In this document: piece by piece, positions 39,501-48,685 of the stretch
Position numbering within the stretch: the first letter of the stretch is position 1
Layout: each line of letters opens with the position of its first letter
Source: Cafeteria roenbergensis
Taxonomy: Eukaryota > Sar > Bigyra > Bicosoecida > Cafeteriaceae
Direction: 5' to 3'
Assembly: GCA_008330645.1 (NCBI GenBank)
Contig: VLTN01000020.1
Coordinates: 484,951-548,950 of the forward strand
DNA: 64,000 nt
Translations under genes and position numbers: made by a program
Notes under the pieces: generated by a model
Database searches by the model: none
What the model saw: only the letters and a program-made list of their open reading frames with translations
What the model was told of the DNA's origin: nothing

Positions 39501-39675
39501 CCTCAAGATGCTGGCCCCCGCCGCGCCGCACGCAGCCGCTGAGCTCTGGCACCGCCTCGCGACCGCGTGGGGACAGTCTCTCCCCGGCGCCCCCACGCCT
39601 TCGCCCGCGAGCGGGATCGACGGCGTCGCGTACTTCGACGTGCATGCGCAGCCCTGGCCGGCCCCCACGGCTTGA
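36568..39675 (+). CDS. LARS2: Organellar leucyl-tRNA synthetase, editing site and C-terminal domain missing
   Basis: Charges organellar tRNA-Leu. 1035 residues, one exon, with a basic Arg/Ala-rich targeting-like N terminus (MALARRAVLGTGRRRTARAA). It is the bacterial/mitochondrial type: PYPSGSLHAGHLRVYTISD (HIGH motif, near residue 96), GWDAFGLPAENAA, GTSFDWSRE, EVWWDPVDKTVLANEQV, LKQWFVR, DWLVSRQRFWGTPVPVVHC, DTFVDSSWYFHRYPDP, DLYVGGVEHATTHLLYARFF, and KMSKSKGNGVDAEALL (near 815). Between about residues 340 and 590 the CP1 insertion is Ala/Gly-rich. It lacks the threonine-rich TTRPDT and the GxGAVMxVPxHDxRD motifs of the editing site. The protein stops after the anticodon-binding helices, with no VxVNGKxR domain. 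Human mitochondrial LeuRS is also reduced in editing. Confidence 0.93.
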   Translation: MALARRAVLGTGRRRTARAALAPRASSSLAGSQPQQGDRLAVEKKWQALWAEGLGNAAGPSASNAGPLVPPSPSPVPQGERFYSLPMFPYPSGSLHAGHLRVYTISDCAARFQRMRGRAVLHPIGWDAFGLPAENAARERGVDPATWTAKNTDAMRAALRRLGTSFDWSREVATCDPAYFRWTQDLFQRMLRVGLVYQAEAEVWWDPVDKTVLANEQVDEDGIAWRSGVPAERRLLKQWFVRTPALADRLLADISAVEEYNRRRKRLHADWWARATEQARALNASARDSAPDSAPDSSASAGRRNGRQARAAAAPALFAAIAEQEADALGPAPELAGWPSDVLAMQREWIGRRVVPTVTVTASLAGAGAGAEPVSFDAARRAAAPSAPAAVLVGPSHPVALKASALPGDAGAAHSAELARLRREAAAATAAPRGAAGPEASAHRIGDVDLGGGLTVPLVAVAGLANSALRLGRGEDGAPADGRTAELAELVTGRDAGCTAEPEGGELAWAVRAAAKACPDVAERLGWWRQAAAEAAAAAMSDVLSGHGSAAGAGATGQGKQQPLEEGEGVEEGEEAAVQRAMIAAEDAAAAAQWAEHGPTERHREAFAMRDWLVSRQRFWGTPVPVVHCAACGPQPAPQLPVELPPIGSLVPEDEAAAAGGAILSPLSRAPEWWQTCDCPKCGGAARRDVDTLDTFVDSSWYFHRYPDPAHAEAPCSPEAAGAWSPVDLYVGGVEHATTHLLYARFFHAFMADEGLLGPDPPAGFASRLLTQGMVLGRVWKDAASKRVVTDAAERARAEAEAAAGEGGWVSAWEKMSKSKGNGVDAEALLDQEGADVARLQVLFLAPPHKSIKWEEGRLAGVRRWLARLADAVAASEQEAQADGRGRAGAPQPPLAGDRAGDEDRSAAASAAEAAAACAQADAALAAAVAASAASVTTCMSDTLAFNVAVAELMKLTKTVTAAEGASPLARASALDSLLKMLAPAAPHAAAELWHRLATAWGQSLPGAPTPSPASGIDGVAYFDVHAQPWPAPTA

Positions 39676-40431
39676 GCCGTCCGCCAGCCGCGGTCGCAGA
39701 CGCACGGCTGCCTGCTTCGGGCGTGGTGTGTGGTGCGCCGCGACCGGGCCTTGGGCTTGCGATTGGAAAGGCCTCGGTGACAGGGTTCCGCCGCAGCAGT
39801 GCACGCTTCAACGTGTTTGCGCATCCGCTCCGGCCACACGCAACTCTGCGCGCACCAAATTCCAGACGCCGCGAGCAGGCCGACCAGCCGCGCGCCAAGC
39901 AGAAGCCTGCCGGCGGAGAACCGGGCGAAGCAGCGCCTTGCTCACCCTCTCTTGAGTTTGCGACCGTGGCTGGCGCAGCGGCGCCGGGGGGGTGCGTGGG
40001 CCCGCCGTCGCGATGCTGGTCCTGCAGTGTTTTGCACTGTCTGTCCGGGACGCCGTGGGCTTTGGGGCCGCGCCAGCGTGGACGCTGGCGCCTCACGGAG
40101 CGGGACAGGGGAAGTGCTGGGAGATCTGTCACGGCTCGGGTCGAGAGCGGCGCACGCAAGGCGGACGCCGCGGGACAGGTGCCGGCCAGCCCGACGGCAG
40201 CAGCGACCAGTCGGCCGCAAGCCTCGGGAGACCATTCGCTGCAGCGACGGCTGCAGAAGCGTCCGTCGCGACGGACGGGCAGAGCGAAACTGCTGCGACG
40301 CGCGTCTGCTTTGGTGAAACTGGCTGGAGCCACTCGAAAGCTGCCGCCAAGCGCAAGGCCACGCCCCAGGCCCGAGGCAGGAGTGGGCCGGTCGTCGTAG
40401 CGCACGCACGGATACGCGCGCGACAGAGGCC
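39676..40431. other. Spacer between LeuRS and the coiled-coil protein
   Basis: About 755 bases. It was searched by eye for a continuation of LeuRS (the VxVNGKxR domain) in all forward frames; none was found. No repeat or RNA gene was recognised. Confidence 0.5.
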
Positions 40432-43400
40432 ATGGCCTCGGCCGCGGCTCCCCAGGCGTGGGCAGAACGCCGCGATGTTGGCTCCGAGGCGCTGGAAGCG
40501 GTCATCGAGCAAGCCGACCTTGCTCGGCCGATGCGGTACTCCGCCGTCATCCAGGTTTGTACGGCGCCTCGGACAGCCCTCCCCATTTCCCCACGGGTCA
40601 CGCAGCGGCCGAGCTGGGAGGGCAACAGAGTGCGAGTGGCGTTGCCCTCGGTCGGGCTTGAAGCGGCCGCTCAGCAGGCGGGAGCCGAGCTCCAGTTCGG
40701 AATTCTTGCGCACATTTGCGACGAGACGGACCCCGGCGCCGATGCCAGCGCGCCTGGGCGCCTGGTGGGCGTTGGCGCGGTGCCGCTCGCGCCGGTTGCC
40801 GAAAAGCTGCTCGCGGGCCGAGCAGTGCGCCTCACGGTCCAGCTGTGGCGCGCGGCGCCCGCGACTGCTGGCAGCGCTTCGAAGCGATTTGCTGTGGGCC
40901 GCCTGGAGGCGCGAATTCGCAAATGGGACCCACAGACGCAGTGGGGCAGGGCAACGGGAGCGCTTTCTGCTCTCGCCGCTCTGCGCTCGCCCGGCGCAGC
41001 CACGTCCCCAGGACGCGCAAAAGCGCGCGGCCTGGGCGCCGAGCTTGCTTCCGATGCGCGCGAGGCTGCCTCGGTGGCTGCGGGAGCCGACGCCGGGCCT
41101 GTGCCCGCTTCCGGGAGCAGCACCGCCAATCCCGAGCAGCCAGCCGCCGGAGCCGCTCCGCCTGCCCGCGTGCGAGTGACTCTGCGCCGGGTGCTTGCCC
41201 AGCGCCCGGCAGCGGACGTCGCCGCCGCGGCGTCCGGCGCCGACCTCCTCGTCCGCGTGTCTGTTGCGGCCGTCGCGCTCCGGTCTGGCCAGGGCGCCGA
41301 GCCCCGCATCCTCGCCGCCGCGTCAGCGCCAGACGCCATCACCCGCCCGCGCCCCGTCGCGCGCGGCGACCAGCCTTGGGCCCGCCTGGCGGCCCGCCTC
41401 GAGCGCACCGTCACGCTGGCCTGGCGCCCTCCTGCGGCGGACGTGTGGCTCTGCTTCGAAGTTGCTGTCAGGGCCTCCTCAGGCGCAGATGTCGCGCGCT
41501 GGCGAGCGTGGTCGCCTCTCGCGAAGCACAGCTCTGGCACTGAAGACGAGCTCTGCATCGCATGGCAAAGCCGCAATGGTGGCGAGGAGGGGCCGGCCGC
41601 GGCGGCGCCTGCCCTGCCCGGCAGCGTGGAGGCGCTGCTCGGCCACGGGTGGGAGGCTCTCCTCGGCGCGGCAGTGCACCGCGTCGCCAGCGACGACGGT
41701 GACCAGGGCCCTCCGCCTGCCGCCGCGCACGGCTCGCAGGGGTCCGCGGACCTACCGAGCGACGGCCGGTGGGTGCTGGCGCTGGAAGGGCTCACTGGCC
41801 CCGTGCCGCGGCGCTGGAGCCCCGTGCAGCTGCTGGGAGCCGCCGGTGGGGACGGAGTGCTCTCCCGGCCCGCGGCCGGAGCCGCCGCGGCCACTGCCGC
41901 CGCGGCCAGCGCGACCGCTGCAACGCCCGCATCAGCAACTGCAGCTTCAGCTGCCGCTGCCGCTGCCGCTGCCGCTGCCACTGCCACTGCGGCTGCCACT
42001 GCCACTGCCGCAGAGCGCGCCACACCCCGAGACGCCCCGCCCCTGTCCGCGATGCCTGCGGTGTGCCCCGACCGTGGCAGAGCCGCGCGGCCCGCGTCAG
42101 CGCGGGGCTCCGTGACCGCTCTGCCGCGCCTCGTGCCCAGGCCGACGTCGGCGGGACTGGATCCGAGGACCCTGCACCACGGCACCGCGCCCAGCTCGGC
42201 CAGCAAGATCCAGTCCGGCGCAGGGGGCGCCGCCGCGGAGCACGGAGCGCCGCCTGCTCGAGGGGGGGCACCTCGGGAGTCGCACCCCGGCGCGCGGCGC
42301 CGGCTACTTGCCGCGATTGCTTCCAGCGACCCGGACACGCCCATCGAAGTGGTTCTGCCTGATGCAGAGCTGCTCGTGTGCGCCGGCGGAGGCAGCGTCG
42401 GGGGCGGCAGCGGCGCCGGGGGCCGCCTTGTGGATGACGCAGCGACTGCTGCCGAGGCGTGGCAGGCACGAGGCCGCGCAGGGGCCCGGGCCAGCGCGCC
42501 TGGGGCCAGTGCTGGTCCCTATGCTACCGGCCCGGCGCGGCTGAGCGCGTGCGTGGCCCAGACTGGCAGAGCGCCTGCCGTGCACTGGACGGCGGAGCTT
42601 CTCCAAGGGAGGGGCGGGCCCGCCGGGGGGGGCACAGCCCCAGCCCCATCCGCAGCAGCAGCAGCAGCCGCAGCCCCAGCTGCTGCAGTCGAGAGCGGCC
42701 GCCCGGATGCGCTTGCTGTCGCGCTGCTGCTGACGGAGGAGAACCCCGAACGCGTGCGGCTTTGCTCGCGACTAGGGCGGTCGGCCCGCTTCGAGGGCGA
42801 CGCTGACGACGAGGCGGCGGCATGGCTGTGCCCGGTGGATGCCCCTGCCTCTGACGGCGCGGCGGCGCCCGGTGCGGTCGGGCGCGCGTCCGTGCTCGCC
42901 GCGGAGGTGGGGGGTCGCTCGCGCCCGGTGACAGTGTACGTTTCGCGCCGGCGCGCTGAGGGCGAGGCCCGCGTGCTGGCGCGGCTGCCCCGGTGCGTGC
43001 TGGGCGCAGGGGTGCTGGCTCTGCCAAATGCCGGCACGGCGGAGGAGGGTACCGTGATGCCGCTGCGCGGGGTCGCCGCCACGGCGGCAGGGTCAGGCAG
43101 GGTGGGTCTCGTGCTCGCCGCCGTGCCGGTGCTCCCGGGACAGGCGGACGAGGTGGCGGCCGCCACAGACCCGGACGTGTGGGGCTCCAGCGTGGCCGCG
43201 CAGCAGGGCGGTGCTCTCCGCGCGGCGGCAGCGGCGGCAGCGGAGCGGGCCGCGGCCGAGACCGACGGCGCTGCCGCCCCTGCAGCTGCTCCCGGTGACA
43301 GGAGTCACCATGCGGCCGATACCGGTGCTGGGGGCGGTGCCGGCGGCGCTGCGGAGAGCACCGGAGGCGGAGGGCGAGCAAGCGGCGAGGTCGGGCAGCA

Positions 43401-45180
43401 GGACGTGGGTGGCGCTGATGCCAGCGCGCCAGCGCAAGCAACTGGGGACGGAGCGGAGGACGGGGCGGAGGACGGGGCGGAGGACGGGGCGGAGGACGGG
43501 GCGGAGGTCGGGGCGGAGGACGGGGCGGAGGACGGGGCGGAGGACGGGGCGGAGGACGGGGCGGAGGACGGGGCGGAGGACGGGGCGGAGGACGGGGCGG
43601 AGCTGCTTGACGTGCTAGGGGCGGATGAGGAGTCTGTGGGTGGCCTGCAAAGCGGAGACATTGACGCGACCGAGGCGGATGAAGCCGCCGCCGGCGAGGA
43701 CACAAATGTCGGTCGCAGCAGCAGCAGCAGCAGCAGCAGCGGGGCCAGCGGCAGCCGGCCCGGCAGCAGGGGCAGCGGGGCTAGCGGCAGCCGGCCCGGC
43801 AGCAGGGGCAGCAGGGCCAGCGCTGGATGTGAGTCTGGTCGGCCCGGCGACGTCGCTGGCGAGGCGGTCCAGGCTGCAGACGCCGGGGTTGGCCCAGACG
43901 CTGCCGGCGCCGGGCAGACGGATCGCTCGCGTCCAGGCGGCGCCAGCCCCGACGCCGTTGGCAGAGGCGAGGGGGCGGATGCCGAGGAGCCATGGACGGC
44001 GCGACGTCGCGAGGACGAGGCAACTGCCCGCGCAGGCGAGCCGGGCAGCAGCGACGGGCCCGATGGCGAGGCAGCCGTGCAGCCGGAGGGCGAGGAGGTG
44101 CGGCTGAGAGACGAGGCGCTGGGGCGTTGCGCCAACGAGATCAGGCGCCTCAGGCGGCAGCTGGCCGAGGCGACCGCGCGGGCGGAGCGCGCGGAGGCGG
44201 ACGCGGCCAAGCAGCGCAGCAGGGGAGCGCAGCACGCCGACCGCATCGCCAAGGCGGCGGCGGACGGCTGGGACGCCTGCGGCCCTGCGGAGCAGGCGAG
44301 GCGCGTGGCGGGCCTGTGCCAGCGGCTGGGCAAGGAGGCCGCGCTGCGTGAGGAGGCCGAGGCGGGGCGCGCGGCGGCGGAGGCGGAGGCGGCAGGGGCC
44401 GGTGCCCTCCGCGAGCGGCTGAGCAAGCTCAACCGGCGCAGGCAGCACCTGGAGCGGGCCCACCACGCGCAGGGGCGAGCCCTGGCCGACGCGCAGGAGC
44501 GAGCCAAGCGCGCGACGGAGCTGTCCGTGACGGTGGGAAGCCAGGCCGAGCTCATTGAGCGACTGCAGGCGCTGCTGCTCCGCGTGGCGGAGCGGGCGGC
44601 AGCCAAGGAGGAGGCGTGGGAGGCAAGGCTGGCGCTGCTGGAGGGCGCGCGCAGGGGCAGTCGCGACGACGCGTCCGGCAGGCCGAGCAGCGGGCGGTCC
44701 GGCGCCTCGGCCGCGGACCCTGCGAGCCCTCCCAAGCAACCGCCCGCTCCGCACGAAGGCGCTGCCGCCACGCCCGGCAGCCTAGCGGAGGCAGGCCCGA
44801 GCGGCGCAACAGCCGGCCCTGCGCGCGACCCGCCCGGGGCTCCGTCCAGCCGCAGCGCAGCGAGCAAAGCGAGCGGGCCGCCCAACGGCACCGATTCGCT
44901 CCCAGCAGGGGCTTCTGACCGCGCCGAAGACGCGGACGAAGCGCAGACGGACGGCGAGGCGGGGGACGAGGCGGCCGTGGCCAGGGCCGCTGCCGCCGCA
45001 AGAGCCGCCTCGCTGCTGCAGGCGCGGGAGATGCGCATCTCTCTCCTGGAGGGGCAGCTGCAAAGCAACGCGCGCACCTTCGCCGGGCAGCTGGCCGAGC
45101 TGCGAAACAAGCTGCTGCTGATGGAGGCGGGCGGGGACTCGTCGGACTCGGAGGGCGATGAGAGCGGGGAGGAGGACTGA
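40432..45180 (+). CDS. Large coiled-coil protein, possible CCDC33-like
   Basis: 1582 residues, one exon, start context gccATGgcc. The N-terminal 200 residues look beta-rich (NRVRVALPSVGLEAAAQ, RAVRLTVQLWRAAP), as in C2 domains. A second such region lies near 230-400. The middle is Ala/Pro/Ser-rich and contains a 12-base repeat encoding Gly-Ala-Glu-Asp and poly-Ser runs. Residues about 1220-1410 form a long coiled coil (EIRRLRRQLAEATARAERAE, LRERLSKLNRRRQHLERAHH, QAELIERLQALLLRVAERAA). The arrangement of C2-like part and C-terminal coiled coil recalls CCDC33, a cilium- or sperm-associated protein, but the match is weak. The C terminus is acidic. The gene converges on the sphingosine kinase gene with 164 bases between stops. 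Confidence 0.55.
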   Translation: MASAAAPQAWAERRDVGSEALEAVIEQADLARPMRYSAVIQVCTAPRTALPISPRVTQRPSWEGNRVRVALPSVGLEAAAQQAGAELQFGILAHICDETDPGADASAPGRLVGVGAVPLAPVAEKLLAGRAVRLTVQLWRAAPATAGSASKRFAVGRLEARIRKWDPQTQWGRATGALSALAALRSPGAATSPGRAKARGLGAELASDAREAASVAAGADAGPVPASGSSTANPEQPAAGAAPPARVRVTLRRVLAQRPAADVAAAASGADLLVRVSVAAVALRSGQGAEPRILAAASAPDAITRPRPVARGDQPWARLAARLERTVTLAWRPPAADVWLCFEVAVRASSGADVARWRAWSPLAKHSSGTEDELCIAWQSRNGGEEGPAAAAPALPGSVEALLGHGWEALLGAAVHRVASDDGDQGPPPAAAHGSQGSADLPSDGRWVLALEGLTGPVPRRWSPVQLLGAAGGDGVLSRPAAGAAAATAAAASATAATPASATAASAAAAAAAAAATATAAATATAAERATPRDAPPLSAMPAVCPDRGRAARPASARGSVTALPRLVPRPTSAGLDPRTLHHGTAPSSASKIQSGAGGAAAEHGAPPARGGAPRESHPGARRRLLAAIASSDPDTPIEVVLPDAELLVCAGGGSVGGGSGAGGRLVDDAATAAEAWQARGRAGARASAPGASAGPYATGPARLSACVAQTGRAPAVHWTAELLQGRGGPAGGGTAPAPSAAAAAAAAPAAAVESGRPDALAVALLLTEENPERVRLCSRLGRSARFEGDADDEAAAWLCPVDAPASDGAAAPGAVGRASVLAAEVGGRSRPVTVYVSRRRAEGEARVLARLPRCVLGAGVLALPNAGTAEEGTVMPLRGVAATAAGSGRVGLVLAAVPVLPGQADEVAAATDPDVWGSSVAAQQGGALRAAAAAAAERAAAETDGAAAPAAAPGDRSHHAADTGAGGGAGGAAESTGGGGRASGEVGQQDVGGADASAPAQATGDGAEDGAEDGAEDGAEDGAEVGAEDGAEDGAEDGAEDGAEDGAEDGAEDGAELLDVLGADEESVGGLQSGDIDATEADEAAAGEDTNVGRSSSSSSSSGASGSRPGSRGSGASGSRPGSRGSRASAGCESGRPGDVAGEAVQAADAGVGPDAAGAGQTDRSRPGGASPDAVGRGEGADAEEPWTARRREDEATARAGEPGSSDGPDGEAAVQPEGEEVRLRDEALGRCANEIRRLRRQLAEATARAERAEADAAKQRSRGAQHADRIAKAAADGWDACGPAEQARRVAGLCQRLGKEAALREEAEAGRAAAEAEAAGAGALRERLSKLNRRRQHLERAHHAQGRALADAQERAKRATELSVTVGSQAELIERLQALLLRVAERAAAKEEAWEARLALLEGARRGSRDDASGRPSSGRSGASAADPASPPKQPPAPHEGAAATPGSLAEAGPSGATAGPARDPPGAPSSRSAASKASGPPNGTDSLPAGASDRAEDADEAQTDGEAGDEAAVARAAAAARAASLLQAREMRISLLEGQLQSNARTFAGQLAELRNKLLLMEAGGDSSDSEGDESGEED
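43450..43593 (+). repeat. 12-base coding repeat (Gly-Ala-Glu-Asp), 12 copies
   Basis: Twelve in-frame copies of GGGGCGGAGGAC or near-identical units; the fifth has GTC for GAC (Val). Unit length is a multiple of three, so copy-number change would not shift the frame. On the opposite strand it reads as Pro-Pro-Arg repeats, which explains a long antisense open frame. Confidence 0.93.
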
Positions 45181-45344
45181 CTGACGCACTTCGACCGAGG
45201 GGCGGGGGACAAGGGGGGGGGGTGCGGCAGCGCGGCGTGCACGCTGGTGTGTTGTTGTGTCGGGCGGGAGTCGGAAGCAAAGACGCCTGCGTGTTCCTCT
45301 GCTTGGCGCGCCGGGAGTGGCGGCCGCTGGGCTTGGCTCGCGCT

Positions 45345-47831
45345 TCACGCAAGGATTCGCGCCAGTCCGCGGTGTACCTCGCACTGGAAGGGGCCGTAGG
45401 GCACACGCTCGCCATCCAGGGCCACGTTGCGCGTCCACGGGGGCAGCTCCGGGTCCACCTTGAACGCTGCGCACGGTATGAGGTGCAGGCAGTCGTGCCG
45501 GGACGCGGACCCCACTCCGTCGAGGTCGAGCAGCGCGCACGTTGTGGCGCAGCAGGACGCCTCATCCCGCCCGCGCATCAGCGCCAGCCACACAATGCCG
45601 TCGCCCGGCCGCGCGAACGGCACTGACGACACGTCCCACGACTGGTGCGGCAGCTGCATCGACCACAGGTAGGTCCACTCCCCCTCCCAGGTCTCCCACT
45701 CGCCGCCGTCCGCGGCCGAGGCGTCGCCTGCCTTGCTCGCCCCGCCGCCGCCGCTGGCTGCCGCCAACGCCCCGCCGCCGCCGCTGGCCGCTGCGAACGG
45801 CCGGAGGTGGCGCAGGGGTGCGCCCGACGGGGGGCTACTGCCGACCGACCCCGCCTCTGCCGCTGCCGCCGCCGCCGCTAAGGCGTCGCCCGCCGCCACC
45901 GCCGCGCCCTCGTCCGCCATCCACGCGAGCGGGGCGGGGACGGCCGCCGCGGCTCCGCCGGGCGCAGGGCCCGTCGCCGCCCTCTGCAGGGCCTCCAGCC
46001 CGGGCCCGCGGGCCCTTACGAAGCTGATAGTGCCCCGGTACCGCCGCAGGCACACGAGCCTGAGGAGCGCCGCCGCAACGAACCGCTGCGCCCCCAGGCA
46101 GCGAAGTGACTCGCTCTCCAGGTCGAGGTCGGCCGGCAGAGCCCACTCTCCCGACAGCACCATGAACCGGCGCTGCGACGCCGGGCACGTCCACCACTCG
46201 CCCGCAGGCCCGCCCGCCCGAGCTCCGGCCGAGGCGCCGCTTGGCGCAGCGGCAGCCGCTGCGCCCGCCGAAGAAATGGCATCGGCATCGGCCGCCGGCG
46301 CGCCCGCCGCGGCCAGCGGGCCGTCGATGGCCCGCTCTGCGCTGGCCAGGGCCGCAGTCAGCGCCGGATCAGCAGGGTGCTCCGCGAGCCGCCGCATGTC
46401 CACGCTAGGGGAGGGCGCTTCTGCCGGCTGAATAAGCACCGACGTGGCGTCCAGAGGCGCAGGGCGGCCCCGCACGGCGAGGAGGGCTGGCCCGGGACCG
46501 GCGCTAGACTCCCTCGCGAGCAGGCACATTGATGCGACCACGGCGTTGCCGGAGCCGGCCGGCAGGGGTGCCAGCGGCAGGAGCCGCCCTTCGCGCCAGC
46601 TGTCTGCGCCGAGCAGAGCCTGGCACACTTCGTTGATGATGCCATCGCCGCCCACCGGAACGACGCACCAGTGCCTCGCCGGGTCGGCGTGCTCCGCGAC
46701 AAGCTCAGTCGCGTGGAACTCGCGCAGCGTGTGGTGCTCCTCAAATTCCCAGCCCCCCGCGGCCAGCACGGGCCGCCAGACGCCGCTCCACTTGCTGTCG
46801 GCCTTCCCCTGGCCGCTTGCCCCACTGAGCACGACGAGGGCGCGGCGGGGCGGCGCGGTGGCGGCGGCCGCGGCGGCTGCCACGGCCTCGGCCTCGGCCC
46901 TAGCCGCAGCCCCCGCCGCGCCGGTGCCATCCGCAGCCCCCAGCCGCACAGCCGCCTCTGCCGCGGCCAGGGCCTCTGATGCCTGGCTGACCCAGTCTCG
47001 CGGGCCAGCGGGTGTGGCAGCAGCAGCAGCAGCATCAGCAGCGTCAGCACCCCTGCTGGCGTCGACCCCGCCCCCCGCGGCAAACGCCCGCTGCAACTCA
47101 GCGGCCTCCAGAGCCGAGCGGGCAGCACCCATGCCGGCGATGGTCGCGGCGGTGGGGCTGCCGGATTCCCGCGCCGCTCGGACGATCGCAGCCACCAGGG
47201 CGCGCGCGCGCACTGAGCAGGCCTGCGGGGCGAGCGACTCCGTGAGCGACTCCGTGAGCGACTCCGTGAGCGACTCGCCCGCCGGGGCTGCAGAGTCAAC
47301 TGGCCCGAGCGGCACGAAGGAGGAGTGAAGGCGGCGGCGCTGGGGCCACCTGTCGAACGGCAGGAACGGGCCGGCGTCGCCACCACCGCCGCCGGGGGGG
47401 CGGCGACCGGCATCCAGCTGGCGTGCCACCTCGGCATCGGCGCCGCAGCAGCCCGCAGCAGCGTCCCGAGGGCACCATACAATGTCGACACCGATCGCCC
47501 CCAGCAGCTGGGCGCCGGCCAGGTCTGCTGCTGGCACGACGAGCGCCTGGGCTGCGCGGATGGGGCGCACGCCGAGCCTGCCAGCGAGCGCCTTTCCAGC
47601 AGCGCCAGCAGCCTCCGGGCTGGAGATTGAGACGCCGGACGCAGACACCTCCACGATGCAGAGTCCGTCGGACGCACTCGCCCGGGCGCCGATGCGCTCG
47701 GCGTGGTGCGCGGAGCGTGCCAACAGGCCGAAGCAGCGCCACACGACCCCGGCCCTGGTGCCGCCATCCCCAGTGCCATACGCCGGCAGGTACGGCTCAG
47801 TGCCACCATCCTGCGAGAGCGAGGCGTGCAA
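45345..47831 (-). CDS. Sphingosine kinase (diacylglycerol kinase-like fold), 5' end unresolved
   Basis: Phosphorylates sphingoid bases to make sphingosine 1-phosphate. About 828 residues are open. The catalytic domain reads RALVVLSGASGQGKADSKW, ELVAEHADPARHW, CVVPVGGDGIINEVCQALL (the GGDG nucleotide loop), and APLPAGSGNAVVASM. Further on are LRRYRGTISFVRA and, at the end, VALDGERVPYGPFQCEVHRG, matching the family's final DGE-x-GP-x-Q-x-x-VHPG strand pattern. The N-terminal 200 residues resemble the weakly conserved lead region of plant sphingosine kinases. There is no ATG at the open 5' end; the first residue is a TTG. A good acceptor (CTCTCGCAG) at about 47,815 suggests that a first exon lies upstream, but no GTGAG donor was found within 700 bases. 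Confidence 0.8.
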   Translation of the reverse strand: MHASLSQDGGTEPYLPAYGTGDGGTRAGVVWRCFGLLARSAHHAERIGARASASDGLCIVEVSASGVSISSPEAAGAAGKALAGRLGVRPIRAAQALVVPAADLAGAQLLGAIGVDIVWCPRDAAAGCCGADAEVARQLDAGRRPPGGGGGDAGPFLPFDRWPQRRRLHSSFVPLGPVDSAAPAGESLTESLTESLTESLAPQACSVRARALVAAIVRAARESGSPTAATIAGMGAARSALEAAELQRAFAAGGGVDASRGADAADAAAAAATPAGPRDWVSQASEALAAAEAAVRLGAADGTGAAGAAARAEAEAVAAAAAAATAPPRRALVVLSGASGQGKADSKWSGVWRPVLAAGGWEFEEHHTLREFHATELVAEHADPARHWCVVPVGGDGIINEVCQALLGADSWREGRLLPLAPLPAGSGNAVVASMCLLARESSAGPGPALLAVRGRPAPLDATSVLIQPAEAPSPSVDMRRLAEHPADPALTAALASAERAIDGPLAAAGAPAADADAISSAGAAAAAAPSGASAGARAGGPAGEWWTCPASQRRFMVLSGEWALPADLDLESESLRCLGAQRFVAAALLRLVCLRRYRGTISFVRARGPGLEALQRAATGPAPGGAAAAVPAPLAWMADEGAAVAAGDALAAAAAAAEAGSVGSSPPSGAPLRHLRPFAAASGGGGALAAASGGGGASKAGDASAADGGEWETWEGEWTYLWSMQLPHQSWDVSSVPFARPGDGIVWLALMRGRDEASCCATTCALLDLDGVGSASRHDCLHLIPCAAFKVDPELPPWTRNVALDGERVPYGPFQCEVHRGLARILA

Positions 47832-48685
47832 GCGCAGGGGCGGATGCGCGTTGCGACCTGGCCAGCACGACGCGAGGGCGCGCGCGCGGGGATCGAGCTG
47901 GGGAATTCAATCCGTACGAAGCCAATACGGACGGACACGAGGCACGCGAAAGCCATGCAAGACAACCGCAATCCCAGAACGCTACGCGCGCGGACACTGA
48001 GCCGGGGACGAACCTTCCCAGCCGTCGGGACAAGCCGCTGTTGAAGGACGGCCATTCGATCCTCAGAGCCGTCCATGGATCGGCCCGCCGCGGGGCTGCG
48101 AGCGAGTCGTTGCGAGGTGCGCACGCGGGAAGGGTCCGCAGCAGGCGCTTTGAAAGTTTCCTGAAGCCCTGCCCGGTGCCGGGGCCGAAGCTGGTGTCGC
48201 GGCGAGGGCGCGCAGCAGAATCGGACTTGTCGCGAGGGTTGCCGTCGCGGCTGGCAGAGCCCTTTTTTGCCCGTCCCAAACTCGGACGACGACGGACAAG
48301 CACGCCACCGCGCGGGGTCGTGGCACGCCAGCGGAGAGCGCCCTGGAGGGATGGCAACCGACGTCGTGTTTCACGGCATCCTTCTCGGCGGGGCGGGCAC
48401 CGTGAGACTGCGCGGCCGCGGCGTCGCAACTCTGTGCAGCCAGCCGCCAGCGCGAGTTTGAACCGGCCCCCACGGGCTGGCGGCCCTTTGGTCCGCTGTC
48501 GAAGCGCTGGCAAGCGCGAGCGGGCTCCGAAGGGGGCTATACTATCGGATGCATAGGGTGGATGAGGCATAGTCTTGGCGGCCGAGAGGCTGTCGGCTGG
48601 TGGCTGGGCGCTCGCGTGCGGCTGCGGCGAAGCGCCGCTAGCGCCACCAGGCGCGCGGCAGACACAAGAGCCGCGAGCGGCGGCG
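47832..48685. other. Spacer between sphingosine kinase and SSRP1
   Basis: About 850 bases between two divergent genes whose first exons are both uncertain. It must hold promoters and perhaps a missing first exon for each. It is less extreme in base composition than the genes. No repeat was recognised. Confidence 0.4.

Noticed and set aside
42524-43705. A Pro-Pro-Arg repeat protein on the minus strand
   Set aside because: It is antisense to the Gly-Ala-Glu-Asp repeat in the large coiled-coil gene, which has coding features on the plus strand.
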